Shown here piece by piece: positions 48,401 to 59,270 of a stretch of 64,000 bases of DNA (positions are counted from its first letter, which is position 1; the number at the start of each line of letters is the position of its first letter). Both the position numbers and the translations under genes were made by a program. Under the pieces are notes generated by a model. It ran no database searches, was not told where the DNA came from, and saw nothing but the letters and a program-made list of their open reading frames with translations. Source of the stretch: Brachionus manjavacas. Its lineage: Eukaryota; Rotifera; Eurotatoria; Ploima; Brachionidae. Where the stretch lies: the NCBI GenBank assembly GCA_019054805.1, contig JAHQIY010000009.1, forward strand, positions 1,488,001 through 1,552,000, given 5' to 3'.

Positions 48401-51400
48401 AATACGCCACAAAGATTTTGATATTTCTAGTTTTTATTAATCTCATAATTAATTTAAAAAATTTAAAATTTAAATTACATCGCAAGAATTTTAATTATCT
48501 AAACTAAAATGAATTCTTGGATTAAGAAAGATAAAGACCCTAAGACTGTTCTTGTGTCCGCTTCACTAACTACTTTGTAAATTTTGACTGATTTCAATTT
48601 TTTTAAAAAAGTCGAGATACTTTATACTTTAATTGATTATTATAAGCCAATTTAATATTTAAGGATGAAATTGTCAGTTAGGGTCAAATTTTAGTTGGTA
48701 TTTTCTCTAAAAAGTATTCGCAACAAATTAGCTCAATACCAAATAAAAATTTTATTCAAATAGATTTTTTAAGTTTTTCGAATACGGAATTTTAATGAAA
48801 TTTTTTAGAATGTCAGTTGCTTTAAGAAAATTTTCCCCAAATTTTAATTTATGAAAATAATGGTTCAAATTAACAAGCTGGCATTACTATTAAATAAGAC
48901 AAATCGAACTTTTTAATAATAGATGGGTGGTAATTAACTGCACTCATATTTTTTAATAAATTTTTTTATTTTTTTGAAAAATATAAATAAAACTAATAAT
49001 TTAGCTGAGCCACGAGGGAATATAGGGTTGATTCTTGATCAAATTTATTTTAAATTTGTGGTATTAATACAAGTAAAATTGAGTCCAAATTGTCTGATTG
49101 ATTCGATTGGGAATTTTTTCAACATTATTTATCAAAATCCAGAAAAATCATAAAATCTGCACAATTCTTTGAAAATTACTCAAAATACGCTATTTTTACA
49201 ATTTACGTAAAAGTATGTAAAATTTGGTCATTTTAAAATCATATTTTAACAAAAATTACCGTCGACCATCATGTTAAATCAATATTGTAATGACTGCATA
49301 TCAAATTAGCAAGTATTAAAATAAAACATTTAAAATAACAATATCAAAATAACCAAAAAAAATAACAAGTGTCAAAACAACTAATTGAAAATAGCGTGCA
49401 TCAAAATAACATCACTTTTACATGTTGTTCAAAATAACAAATAAATTAAAATCTAATCAAAATAACATAATACTAATTAAAAATTACGAATGGAGAGTTT
49501 GACTCAATCTATTAATTCTTTAACACTTTAAAAGCCTGTTAAAGCTTTTATTACATTATCACAGAAAAAAGGAAAACTTTTTTTTTAATGACAGGAAAAA
49601 GAGCTCGAGCTCAAGCCACTTAAAATTATTATAAACTATTGAAAAGGAAAACAAATAATTCTTTTTTTCTTTTTTTAATTTTGTAAAATTCTTATATTAA
49701 AATATTAAAAATTTTTTTTTGTATTAAATAAATGAAGTATTAATCAGTCGATTACGATAAGGGCGCAAGCCTGTTTATTAACATGATTTGCTGATTCTAT
49801 TGATTTAACTATTTACTTTTTTTATGTCATTTTAATAAAGATATTTTGATACTATTATTTTGATATTCGTTATTTTGATTAAGTCATTTTGACACTTGTC
49901 ATTTTAATGTAATGTTTTTTAATCTTGTTTTTTTGAAACAGTGTCAATTTGATACATTTATTTTAATAACTGGTATTTTGATAATTTACCATTGTAATTT
50001 AAAAAAAAAATGAAATTATCATCATAATTTTTAATTTTCATTACTTTTACTACAAATTAATGATTTTGAGGTGACAATAAAAATCAAAATCTTGAACTAT
50101 GGCACCAAAATCGGAAGGAAGTTCCAGACGATTATGACAAACCGTTTAGTCCAAATCTCATCATCAAGCTGATGTCAACTATGAGACAACGTTTCAATTT
50201 AAATTCATTCCATACAATCATAAAGAATGACATTATTAAATAGCTTTATTAGAACTAAAACCTATCTATAAAATAGGTTTCATTTTGTCAATTTTATTAA
50301 ATAGTCAAAATTATTAAATAGTCATCTCAACATTTATATATTTGTCAGTCGTTTAGTTTTTTTGTCAGATTAATTAGTTTTTCAGCTAAAATAGATTAAA
50401 TTTGTCACCACTTTTAGTTATTTTTGCCATCTTAAAAAATAAATTTGTCACCTCCAAAAAATTTAAGCCATTTTTAAAAAGATTTAAGTGCGGATCAATT
50501 AAAAAAATTAAGCGAATTTACCTTTAATTACATACTAAACAATAATCTTTTTGGTTTATTTTTCATACATATGTACAGAATTTCAAAAATTTCACTTAGA
50601 TTATACGAGACAATAATGAATTTTTCAAAATAGAATTCTTCGGAAGTTAGAGAATGTTTTCTTAATTTTTATGAATTTTTGCCAAAAGATTTTAAAAAAT
50701 ATTTAAAAATAGATTTTATTTTATTTAAAAAAAGAGCATTATTGGTTAATCTTGTAGGTGTGCTTTTCCTTCAAACATTAATTTGTCTATGTGGTTTGAT
50801 CGCCTATGCCAAATATTACGATTGTGATATTTTGACAGTTGGTACTTTGAAAAAAGGAGAACAAGTAAAAAATGTTATTTAACTTTGTTTTCCTTAATTT
50901 TTAATCTTGAAATTAAGATTTTGCCCTTTTTGGTATTGGATATCTTGGGTCAATTTCATGGATTTCCTGGGCTTTTTGTGGCAACAATTTACAGCGCTGC
51001 TCTGAGGTAGATTTTCGAGAATCATTCTGAACATTCATAAAAATTAAATTAAAAAAAGCACAATTTCAACAGGTATGAACTCTCTGGCAGCAGTATGCAT
51101 TACAGATTTTGTGAAGCCTTTTTATCAAAAACAATATGGCATTTCATTGTCAGAAAATACATCCACCTTTACAACCAAAGCCATTGGTATGAATTTTTTT
51201 TTGAATTTTTAGAATGATATCTGATTATATAATTTAAAGCATTATTTTTTGGATTAGCTGCAATTGGAATGGCGTTTTCTTGCCAATTTTTTGGTAATAC
51301 TGTGATGCAGCTTACTTCAAGTATTTTCGGTCTGTTGGGTGGACCTCTTCTTGGAGTCATTTCTCTTGGAATGTTTGTGAAAAAAGCAAACTGGGTTGTG

Positions 51401-51960
51401 AGTTTTCTAAATTTAGAAATGTAATAAGAAAAATTATCTATTTATTTATTTTTTAATTTCAAGGGAGCGATAGTTGGATTAATTCTAAGCACAATTGGTA
51501 GTATTTATTTGGGCGTCATTGGAATACTCTACAACAAACCCAGTGGTCTCAAACCTGTTTCGACAATTGGATGTAACATAACAACCAACACGACGACTGA
51601 AAATTTAATCTCTCCGATTGAAAATGAAAATGGGTAAATTTTAAAAAATTTCATTTAATTGAAACTTATATTTTAATTTATCAAAGTTCATTTTTATCAC
51701 AGTTGTCATATCTTTATTATTCCTTGTGTGCTTGTATAATTACATATTTTTTTGGTATTGTTATTAGTGTACTTGTTGAAAAAATGAAATGGATTGAAAT
51801 AAAACCTATTAAGCCTGAATATTTGTTTAATTTAAATGCATGGAATGAAAAAAATTTGGTCAAAATAAAGTTGATGCTAAATTTAAACAAAAATCATTTG
51901 AACTTAGAGAAGATAATTCAGTTAAATTTTAAATTTAATAATTTTTATGTACTATTTTAA
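45450..51960 (+). CDS. Sodium/solute cotransporter, SLC5 family (SMCT/SMVT-like)
   Basis: Fourteen exons: 45450-45794, 45957-46022, 46082-46133, 46184-46213, 46266-46315, 46362-46407, 46460-46559, 46612-46752, 50735-50864, 50918-51006, 51059-51186, 51240-51397, 51464-51633 and 51687-51960; 592 residues in phase. Family marks: YADYIVFVGLLMMSA, DYLLGGGDLKVFPIGIS, GSFISAVAILGVSSEMYQ, IYSAALSTISTGMNSLAAV (split by an intron), IFGLLGGPLLGV and LSYLYYS. These fit SLC5A6/8/12 carriers, which move monocarboxylates, iodide or vitamins (biotin, pantothenate) with sodium across the plasma membrane; the substrate cannot be told. Typical architecture is 13 helices. A CNITTNTTT loop offers N-glycosylation sites. 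The 3982-bp intron 8 holds the mobile repeat and word-array element. Exon 4 is only 30 nt. Confidence 0.9.
46938..49199 (+). mobile_element. Mobile repeat, copy 1 (inside SLC5 intron)
   Basis: Nearly identical to 61744-64000; the differences noticed are mostly one- to few-base changes in A or T runs. Both copies begin AAAATATTTCAAATTTT. Within it lies the end of a DDE transposase (47968-48240). A segment around CCTATATATTTTTATACAAA occurs twice (47750 and 48238), so the unit has an internal duplication. The right end is not defined because copy 2 leaves the window; it may extend to about 50000. Confidence 0.85.
47968..48300 (+). pseudogene. Transposase C-terminal fragment, copy 1
   Basis: Reads as copy 2 (NNTQKTLDLYFVDGENIG, LGYDLPAKIKLEQIKQILS) up to GSK, then one-base differences in two A-runs put the HCELNP motif out of frame. 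Not expected to be functional. Confidence 0.7.
49281..50000. repeat. Inverted pair of ATCAAAATAAC word arrays
   Basis: From 49300 to 49480 the word ATCAAAATAAC recurs with variants; from 49815 to 50000 its complement GTTATTTTGAT recurs. Reading the right arm backwards gives the same order (TGTAATG..ATCAAA, AACAAGTGTCAAAA, TATCAAAATAA). The two arms thus form a ~200-bp imperfect inverted repeat around a ~330-bp core with no gene. It may be a non-autonomous transposon or the right end of the mobile repeat. Confidence 0.6.
50270..50460. repeat. TTTGTCA word array
   Basis: TTTGTCA, followed twice by CC, occurs about six times within 190 bp, with irregular AT spacers. It lies in the SLC5 intron, shortly before exon 9. 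Confidence 0.4.
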
Positions 51961-52454
51961 TCAAAAACTTAAATAAAATTGCTTTTCTCAAATTTTTGTT
52001 TTATTTAGTTTTAACATATAAAAGAATTTAAAAAATCAAAAATGTTTTTAATTTAATTTTTTGAGAGAAATCAAAGAAAATAATTATTTCGAATCATCAA
52101 TTTTTTTAAAAATTGTTTTTACTTTTTTGGCAGGAAAAAAACGGATTTTTCCTTGTCAAATTTCATAAAATTACAATTACACTTTTATATTTTTCTTAAA
52201 TAAAGAAAAAATATTTTTTTTCAAAAAAAGAAAAAAAAATTTAAGTGCTTGATATCGATACAACTAAACGATAGACATTTTGAATCGATACTTATGAAAT
52301 TCACAATTTTAAAAAATTTACTCCACAAATTTTTCAAAAAAATTTTAATCTTTTTAATCCAAGTCTTAATCAGAGTATGCAAAACTGCAATCATAACTTT
52401 GATCCCTAGAAAAACTTCACAAACAAACATCCATATATTTAAAAACCAATTATT

Positions 52455-52812
52455 AGTAGTAGTAGTTTTGACTGTAGCTGGCTAGCCAGCCAGTGTGCTG
52501 ATAAGGCACACTAAGACAGCAGATGTAATTGATTGCTGCTCATCCGGCAATCAATGCCTTCTTTAAAGCTGTTAACTTTGGGGGCTTAAACTAATTGATT
52601 TGGCAGTACGTTCCATATGTTAGCGATTCTGTTGAAAAAAAAGTTGTCTCTATGTTGGAACCTCGAAATTTCTTTGAGACCTCTTCCTTGTATTTTGGTG
52701 GCATTAAAATTATTGCTTTTTTCAACCAATTCTATTCCATTCATGAGCTTGTATAATAGAAATAAATTACCTCTTTTTCTTCTTTCCACTAGATTTGAAA
52801 TAAAGATCAAAT
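52455..52812 (-). mobile_element. LINE 3' end fragment (CR1/L2-like)
   Basis: Minus strand: VERRKRGNLFLLYKLMNGIE, then RDNFFFNRIANIWNVLPNQLV and, after a stop, VNSFKEGIDCRMSSNQ, the usual LINE ending (RR.RGDLI.LYK..NG; F.NR..N.WN.LP; SFK..ID). The 3' end has a GTGTGC/GCACAC hairpin and a short ACT-rich tail at 52455-52470. 5'-truncated. Confidence 0.75.
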
Positions 52813-52875
52813 AATCGAATGTGGATCAAGATCAAAAAGTGGTGAAAAAACTTTTAAATATGTTTATTCAAGATT

Positions 52876-53155
52876 GAAAGAGGAAAGGAAGAGGAAAGGA
52901 AGAGGAAAGGAAGAGGAAAGGAAGAGGAAAGGAAGAGGAAAGGAAGAGGAAAGGAAGAGGAAAGGAAGAGGAAAGGAAGAGGAAAGGAAGAGGAAAGGAA
53001 GAGGAAAGGAAGAGGAAAGGAAGAGGAAAGGAAGAGGAAAGGAAGAGGAAAGGAAGAGGAAAGGAAGAGGAAAGGAAGAGGAAAGGAAGAGGAAAGGAAG
53101 AGGAAAGGAAGAGGAAAGGAAGAGGAAAGGAAGAGGAAAGGAAGAGGAAAGGAAA
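52876..53155. repeat. 11-bp minisatellite, ~25 copies
   Basis: Perfect head-to-tail copies of AGGAAAGGAAG. Because 11 is not a multiple of three, every frame reads through on both strands as repetitive EERKRKGRGK or FPLPFLFLSSS; these are not genes. Confidence 0.95.
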
Positions 53156-54252
53156 GAAATCGATGAAGTTAGTTTTAGGATGTACTGTATCTAAATCTTG
53201 GCTTTCTATGGTCACAAAACAGAGAAGACCTCTAAAGCTTTTGAAAGGACCTGACATGACGGTAAAATTTGATTTTATGATTGCCACGTTACACAAGTTG
53301 AAATGAAGATATCAGATGAAATATCTTTTAAAATGGTCTTTTCAAAATATAACAAGAAAAATGATGACCTAAACCCTAAGAATCTATGGAAATAATAAAT
53401 CATAAGACAAAAAGAAACCAAATTTTGTGGAATAAATTTTTCTTCTAAATTAAATTTAAATCAATGATGAATTAAACTACAGAACACTTTAGTTTAATCA
53501 ATGATAATAAATTAAATTAATATTTGTTCAATTATAGTCAATTAAAGAATTTTCTATCTTCAGTTAAGATTAAGTTTTTGAGACTTTTATCCTTCCGTAT
53601 TTTGACAATTGCTCTACGCTTTTATGCTATTTTTCAAAAGAAGCAAAATATGAATAAGCTAAGAGTTATTAAATTTCTATCATAAAACTTTTAAATGTAA
53701 AGCTTGAAGCGAACAGCTTTAATGAAATAAATAACGCTTTAGAAATGAATGGACTTTTTTTCATTTCTAAAGCAAAATGAAGATAAAAAACTTTGAATAT
53801 TTTTACTCAAGATTAATAATTTCTTTTGTCATCAAGAGATCAATCTTTTTAAGCTTTAAATTTTCAATAGCATAAATTTAGTTTTTATAGATTTTGTTTC
53901 AAAATTCGAATTACTTAACTTAAATAACTTGTTGGTAAATTTGATCAAAACTAGATTTGAAATAAAGATCAATAAATCTATTAAATCTATGAAATATATT
54001 TAAACTATTAAATCAATAAATCTACTCAATTTTTATAATTTACAAATTTTTAATTTAAATGTTTTTTTATCAATAATGAATTTAATAAATGGGGTGTTAA
54101 ACAGTCTAGAGCACATGAAGCGAGCTTCCAAATTTACTTAAAAAATGTCGGCATATTCAAAAAACAAGAAAGCGCACAAATAATTACAAAAAATAATTAT
54201 TTTAGTTCGGAAAATTTTATTCTAATAAATTTTTTTTAAATCTCTAAGTTAT
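53156..54252. other. Intergenic, no gene seen
   Basis: 53160-53330 is more complex sequence (GACCTCTAAAGCTTTTGAAA) and could be an eroded coding fragment; on the minus strand it reads FTVMSGPFKSFRGLLCFVT. No family recognised. The rest is AT-rich. Confidence 0.25.
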
Positions 54253-56171
54253 TTATTTTAAATTTTGAGAATTTTCTTTGAAATGTTTTTGACATAGTCG
54301 TCTGCTTCTTGATCTATTTAACTTGACCTGAGTGATACTGAGCTTTTCAGTTTTGTCTTTTTTTCGATCCAATGGATCATAGAATTTTATTTTATTCAAC
54401 GAAATATTTAAATGAAAGCAGCTTACTCTACTATTAGGATTCACAGTCCACTTACCAATAGTTCCACTATCTGAAACAGTAATCAATTCATCATTTAATG
54501 ATTTAAATAAACTATACTCAGTATTTCTATCTCGAAAGATTCCAAAACAAGCCCCCTTCTCTATTTCATAAACCTGAATCCATCCAGTAGTACCATCAAC
54601 TCGTACCAGTTCATTTTTTGTCAAACACATGGGCCTCATTTTGGAAAGATTCGATTGAAATTCATCGCATATTTTAAAAATTATGTTCAATTCATAATCA
54701 AAAACAATGATTTTATTTTTATCATTTTGAGTCACAATTCTTTTTTTTTCTTTTACAATTTTTATTTTTTTTACCGAATCCAAATAGAAGCTGTCATTGT
54801 ATTCAAATTGCCTGATCGGATTTTGGCATTCGGTCAAGTTCCATACAATAACTTGGTCTAAATTTGAACCAGCTATCAATTGGGTGTCTGATAGGAAAGC
54901 AGCTGATTGCACATATCCGGCATGACCAAACAAACAAATTTTCATAATACCACTTTCTAAGCACCATAGTTCGACTTGGTCTGAATTTTCTCTAACAATA
55001 GCGACGCCGATTTTTTCCGAATATTTAATAATTGAAATTTTTGAACTAGGGTCAATTAAAAGATCAATTTTTTTTGTTATTTTATAAGAATTATTTTCAC
55101 AAATTAAAAGATTCAATTTTCCTTTTAAATAAAAAATAATTCTATTTTGAGAAATTTTTTTTAGTTTTAATTGACAACTGATCATATTTTCAAAAAAGTG
55201 TGGTATGATTCTTTTGATGCGTCTGACTCTAGAATAGTCTATTTCCCAGATTGAGAGTGTATTGTTGGTCTCGGCAGTCACCAGATGTCCATTAGCAAGA
55301 ACCATAAAGTCGAAAATTTCCAATTTGAGTATTTCGTCTTTGGGAAATGTACCATCTACAATTAGATCTTGATCAATCATTAAACAATTCAATTTTAGAT
55401 TTTGGTCAATAATGAAAATATTAATTCCTAAATCTGATCTCAAATCAATTGATAGTCTGTCAACGATCTTTAAAAAAAAAATAAATTTTTAAAAAATTTT
55501 AGTTAATGTTATCACTTTTTCATATATCTTAATCAAATTCGACGGAACCTCTGATCTAAGAGGCTCTAAATCAATAAAAGAATTTGAAAATGAATTATTT
55601 TTAATCCTATTTATGTAGATGTCAATAGATTTTGAATTCAAAAAACTAGATGATCTCTTGGCTTCGACATTGAGGATTTTCTCAATATCAGGGTTTGGTA
55701 ATTCCTCGGTATCGTAATTTTTAACCAAATTAAGGTTGCTGAATTTTAATTGAGGTCTTTGACATGATGTTGAGAAACAAGTGTTGATTTTTTCAGTGAG
55801 AAATCGAATTTTTGATCCAAATCAATAAAATCTAAATTGATCAAATTTAATTTTTCAATCAACTGATTCAAATTCATATCGTCAAAATTGTCATATGTGT
55901 TTAGGAGTTTTATGGGCTCAATAACACCGAGAATACTTGGATCAAATTTTGCAAGAATTTTTTCAATTTTTTCCACTTGTCTTTCGAAATGACTGTCTAT
56001 TTCCTGACTTAAGAAATCATAATAGCTTTCCAGAATACTTTGAGATATCTGGTGAAAGACCCGGAAATTGGTGTAGAAAATTTTGATTGAATTAGAAAAA
56101 ATAGTCTTGGAACTAAGGTTCATGAAAAGTTTACTTGAGCTTTCAGAAAAGCCATCCATTATTTCATCCAT
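54253..56171 (-). CDS. Propeller protein, copy B (paralogue of the RING gene)
   Basis: Exons 56171-55516 and 55467-54253; the intron (48 bp) is at the same place as in copy A. The second exon aligns end to end with copy A: ANGHLVTAETNNTLSIWEI, IIKYSEKIGVAIV, SDTQLIAGSNLDQVIVWNL, FYLDSVKKIKI. The first exon is helical (FERQVEKIEKILAKFDPSIL) but has no RING cysteines, so the zinc module is lost or lies in an undetected upstream exon. The first exon needs one frame change, at or near the six-base homopolymer 55788-55793. That could be a sequence error or the mark of a recent pseudogene. Later residues are well kept, which favours an error or a very young lesion. Confidence 0.6.
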
Positions 56172-56489
56172 TAAACAAAAAAAAAAGAAAATGGAAAAAT
56201 TATACAAAATTATTTAAAATAAGTTGCTTAGTGCAAAAAAATTAATTAATTTTTGAAAAAGCACAGGAAAATTTAAATTTTTTTAATAATAGATATTTGA
56301 ATAAATATTAAATTATTAAATTAAATTTGTTTCACACTAATTTAAATATCAATTATATATTATTTACGAAAATGTGTGCTTACATTTTTGATGAAATTTA
56401 AAAAAAATCAAATAAAAATTCAAAAATATTTATTTTCATTTCTTAATCAATAAATTTTTTTAACATTTATTTTTCATGTATATATTTTT

Positions 56490-57160
56490 TTCAATAATTT
56501 ATTCATTTGTTTATCTGTAGCGAGCTTATGCTCTTCAGAATTTCAAAAAATTTAGTTAAATAAGATAAGAAAAAAAAAAGGAAAAATTAAATAAGTCTAA
56601 AGAAAATTATAAACGATATGTTGAAAAAGCTACAGATAAGACATGCTTAAATATTTCATAATTCAGGAAAAAAAGAGGAATAGAGTTGGAAATTCGATAT
56701 ATCTTGATTCAAAGCCTTCTATATATGCTTCCACCAGTCTTACGACCAATGGAACAGAATTACTCAATCCTGCCCTGGCATATCTCTCACTCAACACAAA
56801 AAGTCGATTTAAAGCTGTTAGTAGTTTAAACTTAAAATAAAATCGAACTAACTGCTGAATTTCGCATAACTTGTATTTTTTTATCAAATTCTGAGAATGA
56901 ATTAAACAAGAAAAAGAATAATCCAGGATTGATCTACTATGGTTTTATAAAGATTACTTGATTTTTTTGGTTTTAGACCCCATTTTCTATTTAAGAGATA
57001 TTTTATTAAGTTAAGTCTTGAATTACCGCGTTCTTTTAACTCATCCACCGTTGGACAAAATGTAAGTTTTGAGTCAAATGTGATTCCTAAAAATTTGACT
57101 TTTTCCTCTTTATTAAGATTAAGATTAATTTTTACATTTGTTTTTTTCTCTAATTAAAAT
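56490..57160 (-). mobile_element. LINE 3' fragment with hairpin tail
   Basis: Minus strand: EEKVKFLGITFDSKLTF, then RLNLIKYLLNRKWGLKP and IVDQSW (end of the RT and thumb region), and later GLSNSVPLVVRLVEAY with FESRYIEFP. Stops and frameshifts lie between. The 3' end at 56545-56495 has a GAGC-TTAT-GCTC hairpin followed by an AAATA-rich tail, like the LINE at 4497. The same C-terminal block is at 34740-34830 in the other orientation. Confidence 0.7.
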
Positions 57161-57395
57161 GAACACAAAATTTGGGCAATTTTTCAAAAAGAAAAGAAAT
57201 TAAAAAAGAATAATTTTTTCATAAATTAGATAGATATTTCAAACAATAATGCAAAAAAATGTAAATTTGAAACATCATAGGAGCGCCAAAAATACATAAA
57301 AGCAAAAAAAAAATTTAAATTAAATTAAAACCAAAACAAATCAAAACAAAAAATTCTATCAGTCCTCGGTAAATTGTACACTTTTTAAGTTTTAT

Positions 57396-59270
57396 TTATC
57401 TAATACATCTTTTGGTTTTTATAAACCGTCTTTGTGAGGTTTCATTTAGCTGCTCATTCGAGCCCGAAAATTGAATTTTTTCATTTGAATTGGATTTGGA
57501 AAAATTCAAATTAATATCTATCGCTTGACCAACACTAAAGCCCTGATAGTTCGACTGACCATTTACGGGATTTTTTGTTTGAGTCGAAGAACCAAAATTA
57601 AATGTTGTTCTTTCTGCATTGTTGTACAAAATTTCATCAGAAGAAATATTAGGACCTTTGTTACCAGAGAATATTGACCAGCTTTTAAAATCGGACTCTA
57701 AAAAATCACTTTCTTTATTGCATATTTCCGAACCTGGAAAAAAAGTTAGATTACTGGAAATTTCTGAACTCAATGGATTAGTTGTGTTAAAGGTTGGAAC
57801 TGAAGTAAAGTTTAGTTGATTTACTATAGAATTGGCAATGTCTAAATTTGAATTATCGCCTAAGCCTAGTTCGTCAAGTGGTAACCAAAATATAGACCAT
57901 AAACGATAAATCGATTCAAATTCAGGATTTGTAATCCGACCAAAATCAAAGGTTTGATTTGATGATCCAAATGTATCACATGTTTTGCTTGTTGGACCAA
58001 ATGGAAAATTAGCAGTGATTGTGGGTTTACCAAACAGACCATTTGTTAATCCCAATGAACTTGTTGACTTTATGTTGCATAAATTTTGCAAGCCAAATAG
58101 ACTCTGTCTGTTTGGCGATTTGCTCGCTGAATCAAATAGCCCCGAAGAGTCTGTAGATAAAGTGGCTAATGAAGGAAAATCCGTTGTTTCATTATCCTCA
58201 AACTGATCAGACCGAATATCTAACTTTTTAAGTTCAAATGATAAATCTGCTATTGAAGTATCTTTTATTTTATCTTCGTGTTTGATAATTGCATTTGGTA
58301 ATTTAGGAGTTTGGATCAAAGGAGAATTGGTTGAATTTGTTCCAGTAGTAGCTATATCAAGGCTAAAATCACTTTTACTAGCAGACACCTGTGTTTTTGA
58401 TTCCAAGATTTCTTCAGGTTTCTCTGCTACTTTGGCCCCTGAACGAACTTGATCACAGCAAACGCATTTAGCTTTTGATTGATCATTTTGAACCAAGCAG
58501 TCCGTACAAGTCCATTTGTTTGAAATAGATTTGGCAAAAATACATGCCAGTGATTCTTTTTGAGCTTCAGACTCTTTTGCTTGTTTTTTTTTTTTACCAT
58601 CAGGTCGATCCACTTCACACAAAACACATTTGACTTTTAACTCATCATTTTCAGTCAAGCACTCATCACAAGTCCATTTTTTCCCATTAGATTTAGAAAA
58701 AATACTTTCCAATGATTCTTTTGGTTTCTCTTCTATTTTTTCAACTGAACGAACTTGGTCACAGTAAGAGCATATAACTTTTAGTTGATCATTTTCAGTC
58801 AAGCACTCATCACAAGTCCACTTTTTACCATTAGATTTGGAAAAAATACTTGTGAATGATTCTTTTTGTATTCTTGCTTCTTTGAATGCTGATCCTGACC
58901 AATTGTTTGATGGCCAACCTGATAAAAAACCATTTGTAAACAACTCTGAAAAGATCATCTCTTTTATATTATTGATTGGAAATTTTTCATCTACAAATTT
59001 GTTGACATTTTTTAGTTCTTGATTCATTAAGTTAGTTTCTTTTTGAGTATTTTTATTTTCAGCCTCAATTGAATCAGTAATTTCGACCAGTTTTTGAAAA
59101 TATGATCGAAAAAATGATCTTTCAGATTTAAAATTTAAATTCGAATTAAGTAATTTAAGTTTTAAAATATTCAATGTCTTATTAACCGTTTGTAGGCTTG
59201 ATTCAAATGTCTCAGTTTTTTGTTTGACTTCCTCGTTTAAATGCAAAAAATCGTCTATTTTTTGTGGCAA
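57396..59270 (-). CDS. Nup153-like nucleoporin with three RanBP2 zinc fingers
   Basis: A single open exon of about 624 codons; the first codon listed is TTG, so the true start is in an unseen upstream exon or further in. Residues 1-110 are coiled-coil-like. Three RanBP2-type fingers (KKWTCDECLTEND..K..C..C, at about 150, 200 and 255) are separated by near-identical SIFSKSNGKK linkers. The C-terminal half is Ser/Thr-rich with FG-type motifs (LFGLQN, LFGKP, PFGP, TFGSSN, FNFGSS), and it ends GFSVGQ...RRFIKTKR, similar to the end of Nup153. Nup153 lies in the nuclear basket and binds Ran through such fingers. The first two fingers are almost the same, a recent duplication. Confidence 0.75.
   Translation of the reverse strand: MPQKIDDFLHLNEEVKQKTETFESSLQTVNKTLNILKLKLLNSNLNFKSERSFFRSYFQKLVEITDSIEAENKNTQKETNLMNQELKNVNKFVDEKFPINNIKEMIFSELFTNGFLSGWPSNNWSGSAFKEARIQKESFTSIFSKSNGKKWTCDECLTENDQLKVICSYCDQVRSVEKIEEKPKESLESIFSKSNGKKWTCDECLTENDELKVKCVLCEVDRPDGKKKKQAKESEAQKESLACIFAKSISNKWTCTDCLVQNDQSKAKCVCCDQVRSGAKVAEKPEEILESKTQVSASKSDFSLDIATTGTNSTNSPLIQTPKLPNAIIKHEDKIKDTSIADLSFELKKLDIRSDQFEDNETTDFPSLATLSTDSSGLFDSASKSPNRQSLFGLQNLCNIKSTSSLGLTNGLFGKPTITANFPFGPTSKTCDTFGSSNQTFDFGRITNPEFESIYRLWSIFWLPLDELGLGDNSNLDIANSIVNQLNFTSVPTFNTTNPLSSEISSNLTFFPGSEICNKESDFLESDFKSWSIFSGNKGPNISSDEILYNNAERTTFNFGSSTQTKNPVNGQSNYQGFSVGQAIDINLNFSKSNSNEKIQFSGSNEQLNETSQRRFIKTKRCIR

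Noticed and set aside
52868-53296. Long open frames on both strands (EERKRKGRGK and FPLPFLFLSSS repeats)
   Set aside because: They only translate the 11-bp minisatellite, which is open in every frame.
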